From assembly GCF_042879035.1 (NCBI RefSeq), contig NZ_JBIAOU010000002.1:186001-250000 (forward strand): DNA of 64,000 nucleotides. Reading direction: 5' to 3'. The notes beneath the pieces were generated by a model. It searched no databases. It was not told the origin of the DNA and saw nothing but the letters and a program-made list of their open reading frames with translations. This document shows positions 45,979 through 54,260 of this stretch, one piece after another. Position numbers and translations under genes: made by a program. The stretch is from Rhodococcus_G sp042879035. GTDB taxonomy: Bacteria; Actinomycetota; Actinomycetes; Mycobacteriales; Mycobacteriaceae. Numbering within the stretch: position 1 is the first letter of the stretch; each line of letters opens with the position of its first letter.

Positions 45979-48900
45979 TCAGTGTTGTCGCTGCTCGACG
46001 ACCCAGGCCGCGATCTGTGCCCGCGAGGTGAAGCCGAGTTTGGTCAGGATGTGCTCGATGTGTCCGTCGGCGGTGCGTGGGGAGATGACCAGGCGGGAGG
46101 CGATGGCCTTGTTGGTCATGCCCTCGGCGACGAGGTCGGCGACCTGCCGCTCCCTCTTGGTCAGCTCGGCAGACGCGACCGAGGCGGGCCGCGCGGTCGC
46201 GGGTTCCACACCGAGCGCGTAGGCGATGGCTTCGTCGAGGTCGAGCGCACTGCCTTCGAGGTGTGCGGTCTCGAACGCCCGCTGGCCGAGCGTCCGGCGC
46301 GCGCTCCGCTCGCTCGCCTCGTGATGGACGAGCAGGCCCGGGTACAGCACGGTGTATGCGCCCGTCGTCCGGCCCAGGGCCTGCGCCGCACCCAACAGCA
46401 CGGCGGCGCGTCGGGCGCTGCCCTCGGTGGACACGATCCAGGCCACTACCTCGAGGCACGCCGCGCCCAGGAACGGGTCTCCCCGCCGTCGGACCAGTCC
46501 GAGCCCCTGCTGAAGCAGCCGCAGCGCGCGGTCCCGATCACCGTGACGCCACACCGCGACCGCGGCACCCCACAGTGCGTACGACCGCCACACCGATTCG
46601 CCGCGGGGCTCGGTGATCGCGAGGGACTCCTCGCGACACCGGAGCGCCCCCGCGGTGTCCTGTTGGAGCTCGTCGGCCCATCCGAGGTTGTGGAGCGACG
46701 AGACCTGGGCAATGAGGTCGCCCTGCGTGACGAACGCGTCGTGCGCTCGCGTCAACAGCACGCTCGCCGGGGCAAGGTCGCCGGTGTAGACCGCGTGGCG
46801 CCCCTCGGTGAGGTCCACCCACGCGCGCACAGCCGGGTCCGTGGATCGTTCGGCGATGGCCCGGGCTTCGGCGACCAGAGCGGTGGACGCGGCGATGTCC
46901 CCCTGGACATCGGCCAGTGCACAGGTCCAGCACAAGCCCCTCGCGCGGACCACGGACGCGGTGACGGGGGCAGCTGCGACGGCACGGTCGAGCCAATGCC
47001 GTCCCTCACCGAGCCGGCCGCACGAGAACCAGAAGGCGTGCAGCGCCGACGCGAAGGACAGGACGTCCTCCGATCCCGCGTCGTCGGTGAGGGCGAATTC
47101 GAGAGCCTCGCGGAGGTTGGGCTGTTCCCGGTCGAGGCGGTCGATCCAGTCGAGCTGCCGGTCACTGATCCACTGCGACTCGGCATCGAGGGCGAGTTGC
47201 CGGTACCAGTGCAGGTGCCGCCGCTGCAGGTCGAGGTGCTCGTCGGACTCGCGCAGCCGTTCGCGTCCGTAGTCGCGCAGGGTCTCGAGCATCCGGAACC
47301 GGACCGCTGCGCCCGACTGCTCCCGGATCAGGATGGACTTGTCGACCAGGCACACCAGTAGGTCGACCAGGTCGTCCGGTCCCTCGTCCCACCGGCACAC
47401 CTGCTCGGCGGCGTCGAGTTCGACACTGCCGGCGAACACCGACAACTGTGCCCAGAGTCGTCGTTCGGCCGGAGTGCACAGGTCGTGACTCCAGTCGATG
47501 CACAGGCGCAGGGCCTGCTGACGGGTCGGCGCCCCGCGGCCGCCGAGCGCGAGCAGTGTGAAGCGGTCCGTGAGCCGCTGCAGGATCTGCTCGGGCGAGA
47601 GCACCCGCAACCGCGCCGCGGCGAGCTCGATGGCCAGCGGCAGCCCCTCGAGCTGCGCGCAGATCTGCGCCACGGTGGCCGCGTTGTCCGCGGTGAGCTC
47701 GAACCCCGGCAGTGCGGCGGCCGCCCGCTCGACGAACAAGCCGACCGCATCGCAGGCCCGCACCTCTCGCGGCGACGGTTCACGGCCGGGATCGGGGACC
47801 GTCAGCGGCGGCACCCGCAGCACCGCCTCACCGCCGATGCCCATGGATTCGCGGCTGGTGGCGAGAATCCGAACCGTCGGGCAGGCGCGCAGCAGCGTCT
47901 CGGCCAGCGTCGCCGCCGCGTCGACCACCTGTTCGCAGTTGTCGAGGACCAGCAGAAGCTCCCGCTGGGCCAGGAAGTCCACCAGGACCTGCGTCAGTGG
48001 CCTGGTGGACTGCGGGCGCAGCCCGAGCGCGGCGGCCACCATCGCCTCGAGCAGCGCCCCGTCCCGCAACTCGCCCAGCTCGACCAGCCACACCCCGTCC
48101 GCGAACACCCGCCTGGAGTTCGCCGCGACGCGCAGCGCCAATCGTGTCTTGCCCACGCCACCGATCCCGGTCAACGTCACCAGCCGCGATACCGTCAGCA
48201 ACCGCTTCGCCTCCGTCAACTCGGCGCGGCGGCCGACGAACGTGGACAACTCGACCGGGATGTTGCCTCCGCTCGTCGCAGACGCGCCGAGCGGCATGCG
48301 GACGGGGGTGCGGCCGGTGGTCAGCGGCACCGGCGGCTGATCCGGGCCGTCGGTCGGTTCCTCCGAGGTCGGTTCGCCGCGTAATGCCATCCCGTCGACC
48401 GGGAACCCGCTGCGGGCCTGCAACTCCTGGAGCCGTTCGCCCAGCGCCGCCGCGGTGGGCCTGGACTCCGGTGCGCGGGACATGGCGTGCTCGATCACCG
48501 CGGCCACGTCCGCGTCGACGCCGCCCTCGCGCAGGTCCGGCACCGGCGCGGTGGTGATCCGCAGGAACTGCGCCACCACCTGTTCGCCGCTGCGACGTTC
48601 GAACGCGGCGTGCCCGGTCAGCGCCGCGAACAGGGTGGCGCCGAGTCCGTACACGTCCGCGGCCGGTGTCGGCGGATCCCCGGCGAGCACCTCGGGCGCG
48701 GTGAACGCCGGCGACCCGGTGACCGTGCCGGTCGCGGTCTCGAACCCGCCGGTGATGTGTGCGATACCGAAATCCGTCAGGGCCGGTTCGCCGTAGTCGG
48801 TGAGCAGGATGTTCGCCGGTTTGACGTCGCGGTGCAGGATCCCGGCCCGGTGCGCGGTCTCGAGTGCCGCGGCCGTCTTCACCCCGAGCCGCAGCACCTC

Positions 48901-49272
48901 CGGTGTGGTGAGCGGCCCGTGCCGCCGGATCCGGGCCTCGAGCGAACCCTGACGGTGATACGGCATCACCAGATACGGCCGACCGATGTCGGTGGTCCCG
49001 ACCTGCAGCACTGCGGCGATGTTCGGATGCCCGGTCAGCCGGCCCATCGCCCGCTGCTCACGCAGGAACCGCTCCCGGTTCGTCTCGTCCCACTCGGCGG
49101 TGAGCACCTTCACCGCCACCGTCCGCTCCAGGGCGGGCTGGTGACAGCGATACACCACACCGAAACCGCCGCGCCCGATCTCCTCCGGATCGTCGAACCC
49201 GGCCGCACCGAGGTCGTCCCCGATCACGGTGGCCACGTCACGTTGTGTTCGCAGCGGATCGCTGTCAGTCAT
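45979..49272 (-). CDS. PknK-like Ser/Thr kinase fused to NTPase and LuxR-type DNA-binding domain
   Basis: This is a protein of about 1,097 aa. A Hanks-type kinase at about residues 30-280 has GRGGFGVVYRC, the lysine in VAVKVL, HRDVKPANILL, DFG and an APE motif. A linker precedes a STAND/AP-ATPase region (about 330-700) with Walker A GIGGVGKTRLAL and Walker B LLLVLDNCEQ. A helical TPR-like region (about 700-1010) and a C-terminal LuxR helix-turn-helix (KREREQVADL-like, MTNKAIASRLVISPRTADGH) follow. This is the layout of mycobacterial PknK. The ATG at 49270-49272 (MTDSDPLRTQ) aligns with the PknK start; an ATG at 49281 and a GTG at 49293 are alternatives. It stands alone. Targets unknown. Confidence 0.88.
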   Translation of the reverse strand: MTDSDPLRTQRDVATVIGDDLGAAGFDDPEEIGRGGFGVVYRCHQPALERTVAVKVLTAEWDETNRERFLREQRAMGRLTGHPNIAAVLQVGTTDIGRPYLVMPYHRQGSLEARIRRHGPLTTPEVLRLGVKTAAALETAHRAGILHRDVKPANILLTDYGEPALTDFGIAHITGGFETATGTVTGSPAFTAPEVLAGDPPTPAADVYGLGATLFAALTGHAAFERRSGEQVVAQFLRITTAPVPDLREGGVDADVAAVIEHAMSRAPESRPTAAALGERLQELQARSGFPVDGMALRGEPTSEEPTDGPDQPPVPLTTGRTPVRMPLGASATSGGNIPVELSTFVGRRAELTEAKRLLTVSRLVTLTGIGGVGKTRLALRVAANSRRVFADGVWLVELGELRDGALLEAMVAAALGLRPQSTRPLTQVLVDFLAQRELLLVLDNCEQVVDAAATLAETLLRACPTVRILATSRESMGIGGEAVLRVPPLTVPDPGREPSPREVRACDAVGLFVERAAAALPGFELTADNAATVAQICAQLEGLPLAIELAAARLRVLSPEQILQRLTDRFTLLALGGRGAPTRQQALRLCIDWSHDLCTPAERRLWAQLSVFAGSVELDAAEQVCRWDEGPDDLVDLLVCLVDKSILIREQSGAAVRFRMLETLRDYGRERLRESDEHLDLQRRHLHWYRQLALDAESQWISDRQLDWIDRLDREQPNLREALEFALTDDAGSEDVLSFASALHAFWFSCGRLGEGRHWLDRAVAAAPVTASVVRARGLCWTCALADVQGDIAASTALVAEARAIAERSTDPAVRAWVDLTEGRHAVYTGDLAPASVLLTRAHDAFVTQGDLIAQVSSLHNLGWADELQQDTAGALRCREESLAITEPRGESVWRSYALWGAAVAVWRHGDRDRALRLLQQGLGLVRRRGDPFLGAACLEVVAWIVSTEGSARRAAVLLGAAQALGRTTGAYTVLYPGLLVHHEASERSARRTLGQRAFETAHLEGSALDLDEAIAYALGVEPATARPASVASAELTKRERQVADLVAEGMTNKAIASRLVISPRTADGHIEHILTKLGFTSRAQIAAWVVEQRQH

Positions 49273-49477
49273 CAGGCACATGCTCTCCGCCACCCCGCGA
49301 CCCCCGACGTCGGGGCGACATGCTCACTACTCGGGCGGTCGTATCGTTCCAGAATATCGCTGCCGGACTGCGCCTTTCCGGTCGCGCGAGGGGACGTCGT
49401 CCAGGGAACGTGGCGCACCGGGGGCTCCGGTTTGTGAACCGCCGCGGCCGCCTGGATATGATGGGCGCGCTTCACCC

Positions 49478-49552
49478 GCCTCCTTAGCTCAGTGGTAGAG
49501 CACTCGCCTTGTAAGCGAAAGGTCGTCAGTTCAATCCTGACAGGGGGCTCCA
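49478..49552 (+). tRNA. tRNA-Thr (TGT anticodon)
   Basis: This is a 75-nt cloverleaf with encoded CCA. Acceptor GCCTCCT pairs with AGGGGGC, the D arm is GCTCAGTGGTAGAGC, and the anticodon loop CTTGTAA gives TGT (threonine). The T arm is GTCAG/CTGAC with TTCAATC loop. The outer anticodon-stem pair appears mismatched (C-A). Confidence 0.95.
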
Positions 49553-49571
49553 CCGCGACCTGAATGCAGCA

Positions 49572-49598
49572 ACGCCCCCGCAACGTCGGCGGGGGCGT
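49572..49598. terminator. Strong hairpin between tRNA-Thr and lipoprotein gene
   Basis: ACGCCCCCGC and GCGGGGGCGT form a perfect 10-bp stem around a seven-base loop. It lies 20 bp after the tRNA and 15 bp after the end of the convergent lipoprotein gene, so it can terminate both. No U-run follows, which is usual in actinobacteria. Confidence 0.75.
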
Positions 49599-49612
49599 GC
49601 AGCAGGAAAGGC

Positions 49613-49978
49613 TCAGCAGCTTCCCGCGACCGCCGCGTTCATCCCACGCTCGAAGTCGGCCTTGTCCTGCTCCGACTTGCCCGCCCAGTCCGGCTCCGCC
49701 TGCGCGAGGGTGAGGAACTCGTCGCCGATCGCCTGCACGGCGGCGTCGTCCGCGGCCAGCCCGGATTCCTTCATCGTCTCGATGTAGGCGAGCACACCGT
49801 TACAGGTGTCGAGATAGACGTCGCCGGTCGTGGCCGGCTCCGCCAGGCTGTCCGACGTCGACTGCGCGGCCGACGTGGCGCTCGCCGACGAGGTGTCGGA
49901 CGAGTCGTCGGATCCACAGCCGACGGCGAGCGCGGACACGGAGGCGGCCGCGAGTGCGGCGAACACGATGCGTTTCAT
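49613..49978 (-). CDS. Small Ser/Asp-rich lipoprotein
   Basis: This is a 121-aa putative lipoprotein. A signal peptide (MKRIVFAALAAASVSALAVG) ends at a lipobox cysteine (ALAVGC), then a disordered Ser/Thr/Asp linker and a small helical domain with two further cysteines (DTCNGVLAYIETM and the C-terminal AGSC) that may be bridged. The ATG at 49976-49978 was chosen because the signal peptide starts there. Function unknown. Confidence 0.78.
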   Translation of the reverse strand: MKRIVFAALAAASVSALAVGCGSDDSSDTSSASATSAAQSTSDSLAEPATTGDVYLDTCNGVLAYIETMKESGLAADDAAVQAIGDEFLTLAQAEPDWAGKSEQDKADFERGMNAAVAGSC

Positions 49979-50136
49979 GACCGGTATCTGTATCAGACCG
50001 TTGCGGAAAACCGGGCATCGGTCCGGCGGTTGCATTCGTCGCCCCGGAGGACCACCGTTGAGGGTGTTCATTTCGTGGGGCTGCCCCGCGCGAGGCCGCC
50101 CCGACACACGACTTCACGAGAAGCGTTGGAGGAATC

Positions 50137-50265
50137 ATGCTCGGACTCGCGATCGGTCTCGGTGGAGCGGCAGTGGGACTCGGACTCGGGTTGCTCGGTG
50201 CCGGCGTCGGGATCCTCCTCAGTGACATCGGAGCAAAGCGTCACATCCGCCCGCTGCGACCGTGA
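50137..50265 (+). CDS. 42-aa glycine-rich membrane peptide
   Basis: This is a very short open frame. The ATG is preceded by GGAGGAATC, a near-ideal ribosome site, and the 42-residue product is one glycine/leucine-rich hydrophobic helix (about residues 2-28) followed by a basic tail (AKRHIRPLRP), as expected for a single-span peptide with its C-terminus inside. It ends four bases before the GTG of the S74-domain gene, so the two are probably translated together. No known family recognised; coding status rests on ribosome site and composition. Confidence 0.55.
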   Translation: MLGLAIGLGGAAVGLGLGLLGAGVGILLSDIGAKRHIRPLRP

Positions 50266-50269
50266 TCCG

Positions 50270-50650
50270 GTGAGTGCAGCACATCTGACGGCGCACCACC
50301 CGCTCGCGTGGATACGGTCCCACGCGAGTCGCAGACGGGGCGTGGACACCGGCGCCGACATTCCGGACGGTGCCAACGAGGTACTGGAACGTCTCGCGGC
50401 GCTCCCGCTGAGCGTGTGGAACTACCGCTTCGACCACGAGTCGGTGCGGCACCTCGGGCCGATGGCACAGGACTTCGCCGCCGTGTTCGGTCTCGGTTCG
50501 TCGCAGCGCAGCATCGCCCAGGTCGACGCCAACGGTGTCTGCATGGCCAGCATCCAGGCGCTGTACCGGCGGCTCGTCGAGGTCGAGAAGGAACTCGACC
50601 GGCTGCGGGCCGCGGAAGCTCACCGGATCGACGATGGTCGGCTAACCTGA
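50270..50650 (+). CDS. Stand-alone S74-type chaperone (tail-fibre) domain protein
   Basis: This is a 126-aa protein that is almost wholly an intramolecular-chaperone domain of peptidase family S74: YRFDHESVRHLGPMAQDF, FGLG, an IAQVDANGV segment and the C-terminal helix (ASIQALYRRLVEVEKEL). In phage tail spikes this domain trimerises, then cleaves itself off at a Ser-Asp bond. Here the usual start (SDRRLK-like) reads SRRRGVDT, so the cleavage Asp is absent and no fibre precedes it. GTG at 50270 is the chosen start, since it follows the small peptide gene by four bases. It may act as a coiled-coil trimeriser. No phage genes are nearby. Confidence 0.65.
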   Translation: MSAAHLTAHHPLAWIRSHASRRRGVDTGADIPDGANEVLERLAALPLSVWNYRFDHESVRHLGPMAQDFAAVFGLGSSQRSIAQVDANGVCMASIQALYRRLVEVEKELDRLRAAEAHRIDDGRLT

Positions 50651-50677
50651 CGCCAGTCGAACCCTGGAGGTCGCCGG

Positions 50678-51385
50678 ATGCCCGACATCACCTTCGACAC
50701 CCCCGACGGCTCCATCGACGCGCTCCTCGAGCAACCCGGCGGCGCAGATCCGCATCCGGGAGTGGTCGTCGTCCACGACGCGCTCGGCCTCAGTGCGGAT
50801 ATCCGCGCGATCACCCGCGACATCGCGGACCACGGATATCTGACGCTGGCTCCGGACCTGTACTCCCGGGGCGGTGCCGCCCGGTGCGTCACGCGGGTGT
50901 TCCGCGAGCTGGTCGGACGCCAGGGTCGCGCGGTGACCGACCTGCTCGCGGCGCGTGATCATCTGATCGCGCGTCCCGACTGCACCGGCGCGGTGGCGGT
51001 GGTGGGCTTCTGCATGGGCGGAGGGTTCGCATTGGCCTTGTCGCCCATGGGTTTCGATGCATCGGCACCGTTCTACGGCGTACTGCCACGCCATCTCGAC
51101 GAGGCACTGTCCGGGGCCTGCCCGATCGTCGCGAGCTTCGGGGCACGCGACCCGATCCTGCCGCGCGCGGGCCGTCGGCTCACCGAGACACTGGAACGGC
51201 ACGGAGTCCCGCACGACGTCAAGACCTACCCCGGAGTCGGACACAGCTTCGCGAACCATCTGCCTGCCGGGCCCGCGACACCCCTGCTGCGGGTCGTCGG
51301 CTTCCATTACGGCGAGGAGCAGTCCCGTGACGCGTGGCGTCGGGTGTACGCCTTCCTCGGCGAGCACCTGTCCGGGTCGCGCTAG
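50678..51385 (+). CDS. Dienelactone hydrolase family protein
   Basis: This is a 235-aa alpha/beta-hydrolase of the dienelactone hydrolase family. The nucleophile is Cys in VGFCMGGGFA (near residue 113), Asp lies in SFGARDPILP and His in PGVGHSFANH, the family's Cys-His-Asp triad. Such enzymes open dienelactones in chlorocatechol breakdown, but no other genes of that pathway are here, so the substrate is open. It lies 27 bp after the S74-domain gene and may be in the same transcript. Confidence 0.85.
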   Translation: MPDITFDTPDGSIDALLEQPGGADPHPGVVVVHDALGLSADIRAITRDIADHGYLTLAPDLYSRGGAARCVTRVFRELVGRQGRAVTDLLAARDHLIARPDCTGAVAVVGFCMGGGFALALSPMGFDASAPFYGVLPRHLDEALSGACPIVASFGARDPILPRAGRRLTETLERHGVPHDVKTYPGVGHSFANHLPAGPATPLLRVVGFHYGEEQSRDAWRRVYAFLGEHLSGSR

Positions 51386-51397
51386 AGGACCGCTCCG

Positions 51398-52642
51398 TCA
51401 GCGGCGGAGCCTGCCCTCGAGCCAGCCGAACATGCGCTCGTCGGTCAGCAGCCGCGCCATCGGCTGGCAGTGGAAGTTCGCGCCCTCCGCCGCGGTGAAC
51501 GGGGACAGCACGGTCGGCCCACCCGCGCGGTCGGCGAGTTCCTTCGACTGGCCGGGCCAGAACTGCTCACCCTCCGGATCGAGGACCAGCAGTGGGGTGG
51601 TGATCTGCGCGGCTTCGTCGTCGGTGAGGGTGTACCGGTGCACCTCGGTGAGCGTGTCGAAGTAACCGTCCTGCAGGTACGGTCGGGCGCGGAACTTCCA
51701 CGTCCGCGCGGCCTCGGGGGAGAACTTCAACCCCAGTGCCATGTCGCGGTCGAAGGCGTCCCTGTTTCCCGCGCGGAACAACTTCATCAGGCTGCTCGGA
51801 ATGTTGAGGCTCCACGACGCGGCGACGTCCACCACACCGGGGTCCGCGACCGCCGCCGCGAAGCGGTTCTCGTACGCCAGCGCTCGCCCGATCCAGAAAC
51901 CGCCCTGACTGATCCCGTACAACGCGAGCCGACCGGCGTCGACATCGGATCGCGCGAGCACGAAGTCGACCACCGGAGTGAGGACCACCTCCCAGTCGGG
52001 CCGGAATCCGACGCCCCGCTCGAAGAGCATCGACTGCTGCCCCGGACCGTCGAAGACCAGCACGTTGTAGCCGCGGGCGAGGGCTCCGGCCGCCCCGGAA
52101 CTCCACAACCCGCTGACCGCGCCGTCGCTGCCGTTGACCATCACCAGCGTCGGGCGGGCGGCGCCGTCCGCGTCCGGGCGGAAGAACCAACCGGGCAGCG
52201 TGTCCTGCTCGTACGGGATCGCGACGCGTTCGACGATCCGGTCGGTGGTGTCGACGAAACCGTCCCAGCTGGACCGGTGCAGGCGGAACGTCGGCACCAG
52301 CAGGTCGTCGGACTTGCGCCCGCTCACCGAATTGACCGCCACGGCGAAATAGTTTGCGGCCCTGAGATAAGCGAGGGAGGCGCTCACCCTGTGGCCCGCG
52401 GCGGCCTCCGCGTCGGCGGCCGCCCGAATCCGGCTTCCGGTGTCGTGCCACGCCTGAAACCAGTGGTCGTGGTCGTTGTTGGAGACCCCGTCGATCGTCG
52501 ACAGGACCTCGCCGACGTCCGCCCCGCCGAAGGGCGCGGCGCCGAGGACGTACCGCACCGAGAAATCGAAATCCGCACTCGGGTAGAAACCAGCGCTGAA
52601 CGCCCGGTGCGGGCGAGGGGCGAAGGCGGGGAACTCCGGCAT
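51398..52642 (-). CDS. Alpha/beta hydrolase with N-terminal helical domain
   Basis: This is a 414-aa hydrolase with a helical N-terminal region (about 1-140) and an alpha/beta-hydrolase core: oxyanion MVNGSDGAVSG, VFDGPGQQSM, and nucleophile Ser in LYGISQGGFWI (near residue 246). The acid is in LVLDPEGEQFWP and a His appears in EGANFHCQPM. The layout resembles 2,6-dihydropseudooxynicotine hydrolase and FrsA-like proteins. The ATG at 52640-52642 was chosen; a longer frame upstream is arginine-rich noise. Convergent with the dienelactone hydrolase gene. Substrate unknown. Confidence 0.8.
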   Translation of the reverse strand: MPEFPAFAPRPHRAFSAGFYPSADFDFSVRYVLGAAPFGGADVGEVLSTIDGVSNNDHDHWFQAWHDTGSRIRAAADAEAAAGHRVSASLAYLRAANYFAVAVNSVSGRKSDDLLVPTFRLHRSSWDGFVDTTDRIVERVAIPYEQDTLPGWFFRPDADGAARPTLVMVNGSDGAVSGLWSSGAAGALARGYNVLVFDGPGQQSMLFERGVGFRPDWEVVLTPVVDFVLARSDVDAGRLALYGISQGGFWIGRALAYENRFAAAVADPGVVDVAASWSLNIPSSLMKLFRAGNRDAFDRDMALGLKFSPEAARTWKFRARPYLQDGYFDTLTEVHRYTLTDDEAAQITTPLLVLDPEGEQFWPGQSKELADRAGGPTVLSPFTAAEGANFHCQPMARLLTDERMFGWLEGRLRR

Positions 52643-52896
52643 GGTCGGCTCCGTTCGCGTCGGCGTCGCTCGGGCGGTGCGGTACCGGTGACCGCCCGGC
52701 ACCGTAGTGAACCTCTGTGAGAGCGCAACACGGGTGATGCTGAACATGAAACGTGCTCCGCGAGTGCCTCGCAACATTTCGGGGCGCCGGGCGAAACCCG
52801 CTCGACGTCACACCCGTCCCGTCCGGCCGCATTCCCGACCGGCGAACTCCTCGCCGGTGTCCTCAACCTCCCGGGCCGCGAATTACGCGCAGGCCG

Positions 52897-53760
52897 TCAC
52901 TGGGGGAGTTCCGTTGTGCTGTACCGGCCACCTTTGAGCCAGCGGCCGGGCAGTTTCCCCGCGAGGTCGCCGAGCGGGCCCACGGCGGCGGACAGCACAC
53001 CGACCGTTTCCCGGAGCAACTCGACGCTCTCACCCAGGTGCTCGAGGTTCGGTGCGAGGGAGGTCAGTGTCTCCGACAGCGAGACGATCTGATCGAGCGG
53101 CCCACCCTCCGCGATGATCCGCTCCAGCTGCCCGTCCTTTGCGAGCAGGGACTCGAGGACGCCACCCTCCTCGAGCGCGCGATCGATGATCCCGCCCTCC
53201 CTGGTGAGGGTTTCGAGTGGGCCCGCGGTGGCGGTCAGACGTTCGAGTGGCCCGTCCTCGGCCGTCAGCCGGTCCAGCAGGCCGCCCGGGGCAAGCAGAC
53301 GTTCGACGGGGCCGTCCTCCTCGAGCAGGCGGTCCACCGGGCCGCCGGGCGCGAGGACGCGCTCGAGTGGGCCGCCGGGCTCGAGAATGCGTTCGAGGGT
53401 GCCGTCGTGCGAAGTGAGCCGGTCGACCACACCGCCCTCCGCGAGCAACCGGTCGAGGGTGCCACCCGGCGACGTGAGACGGTCGACGACGCCGCCCTCG
53501 GCGAGCAGACGGTCCAGCGGTCCGCCGGGCTGCAGAGCCCGCCCGAGCGGCCGCTGATCCGAAGCGACCTCCGCCACCTGCTGCAGCAACTTCAGTGGAT
53601 TCGACGTGTTCGTCGTGGTCAGCGTGCCGGCGCCGACGGGGGCGGCAGAGGACACCACGACACGGGCCGCGCCGAGCGCCGACGCCGCGGCCGCGAGAGC
53701 CGAGTCGGCGACGGCCAGCGTCGCCCGCGCCGGCAGTGTGACCATCGCCACCAGATTCAT
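52897..53760 (-). CDS. Decapeptide-repeat protein of unknown function
   Basis: This is a 287-aa protein. Residues 1-78 are an alanine/valine-rich N-terminal region (MNLVAMVTLPARATLAVADS at the start). Residues 79-228 are fifteen tandem 10-residue units of the form G/D-G-x-L/V-D/E-R-L-L/T-x-x. Residues 229-287 are helical (LSETLTSLAPNLEHLGESVE) and end in a basic patch. No signal peptide is convincing. The repeat alternates turn-forming Gly-Gly with short amphipathic helices, so a solenoid or a surface-binding amphipathic array is likely. I do not recognise the family. Transcribed alone, 52 bp downstream of the SMR exporter gene on the same strand. Confidence 0.75.
   Translation of the reverse strand: MNLVAMVTLPARATLAVADSALAAAASALGAARVVVSSAAPVGAGTLTTTNTSNPLKLLQQVAEVASDQRPLGRALQPGGPLDRLLAEGGVVDRLTSPGGTLDRLLAEGGVVDRLTSHDGTLERILEPGGPLERVLAPGGPVDRLLEEDGPVERLLAPGGLLDRLTAEDGPLERLTATAGPLETLTREGGIIDRALEEGGVLESLLAKDGQLERIIAEGGPLDQIVSLSETLTSLAPNLEHLGESVELLRETVGVLSAAVGPLGDLAGKLPGRWLKGGRYSTTELPQ
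53077..53526 (-). repeat. Fifteen tandem 30-bp coding repeats
   Basis: These are in-frame 30-bp units coding for residues 79-228 of the decapeptide-repeat protein. Units 1-2 and 3-4 are the most alike (GGPLDRLLAE/GGVVDRLTSP against GGTLDRLLAE/GGVVDRLTSH), suggesting a recent 60-bp duplication. Confidence 0.85.
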
Positions 53761-53812
53761 GCGATTACTGTAACCCGCCGCCGACGGGCACCGGTCGGAT
53801 CCTGCCGGGGGG

Positions 53813-54127
53813 TCAGTGCAACACCTTCAGCCCGATCACACAGCCGACGATGCCGGCGATCAGCAGGACCTTCACGACCGAGGCCGACTCGGTGCCGGTG
53901 ACCATCGCACAGCCGACAGTCAGCGCGGCCCCGACACCGACCCACACCGCGTAGGCCGTGCCGATCGGCAGCGTGCGCATCGCGTACGCGAGCCCCGCCA
54001 TGCTCGCGACGAGGGCGACACCGAACAGGGCGGACGGAGCGAGTCGGGTGAAGCCGGCCGATCTGCCGAGCGCAGTGGCCCAGACGGCTTCGAGCACACC
54101 GGAAACGACGAGGACGAGCCAGGCCAT
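53813..54127 (-). CDS. gdx: SMR-family guanidinium exporter (Gdx/SugE type)
   Basis: This is a 104-aa four-helix protein of the small multidrug resistance family. Residues that line the guanidinium site in Gdx proteins are all at the expected positions: Glu13 and Trp16 (GVLEAVWA), Ser42, Tyr59 and Trp62 (LPIGTAYAVWVG). It should exchange guanidinium for protons as a dual-topology dimer. ATG at 54125-54127. A guanidine-III riboswitch motif lies 15 bp upstream in its leader, which strongly supports this substrate over the multidrug role of EmrE. Divergent from phoP. Confidence 0.92.
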   Translation of the reverse strand: MAWLVLVVSGVLEAVWATALGRSAGFTRLAPSALFGVALVASMAGLAYAMRTLPIGTAYAVWVGVGAALTVGCAMVTGTESASVVKVLLIAGIVGCVIGLKVLH

Positions 54128-54142
54128 GGAAATCTCTCCCAG

Positions 54143-54183
54143 GCACCGTCTTTTCGCTGGCCGGGTACGGTGCGCTCGTCCGG
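54143..54183 (-). promoter_or_regulatory. Guanidine-III (ykkC-III) riboswitch
   Basis: On the minus strand this 41-nt element has the conserved CCGGACGAG start, the CACCGTACCCGG block and the AAAAGACGGTG end of the guanidine-III class. It is the same length as, and differs at only a few positions from, the crystallised riboswitch I remember. CACCGT and ACGGTG can pair as the main stem and CCGG with CCGG as the pseudoknot. It ends 15 bp before the SMR gene and overlaps the ribosome-site region, fitting translational control. Confidence 0.9.
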
Positions 54184-54260
54184 GTGTCGTCGTCGACGCC
54201 TCCACCGTAGCAACGCCTCACCGGCGGTCGGGCACGGATGTGAGCGACCTGACCGTCGGC

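Noticed and set aside
45979..49272. Calling the kinase/LuxR protein pknK outright.
   Set aside because: Layout matches PknK, but this subfamily has many paralogues in rhodococci and orthology cannot be shown from this window.
50030..50269. N-terminal extension of the S74-domain protein back to 50030.
   Set aside because: It would run through the well-supported 42-aa peptide gene in another frame, with no similarity and no ribosome site.
49478..50650. A prophage or integrative element next to tRNA-Thr, suggested by the S74 domain.
   Set aside because: No integrase, no repeated tRNA 3' end and no other phage genes were seen downstream.
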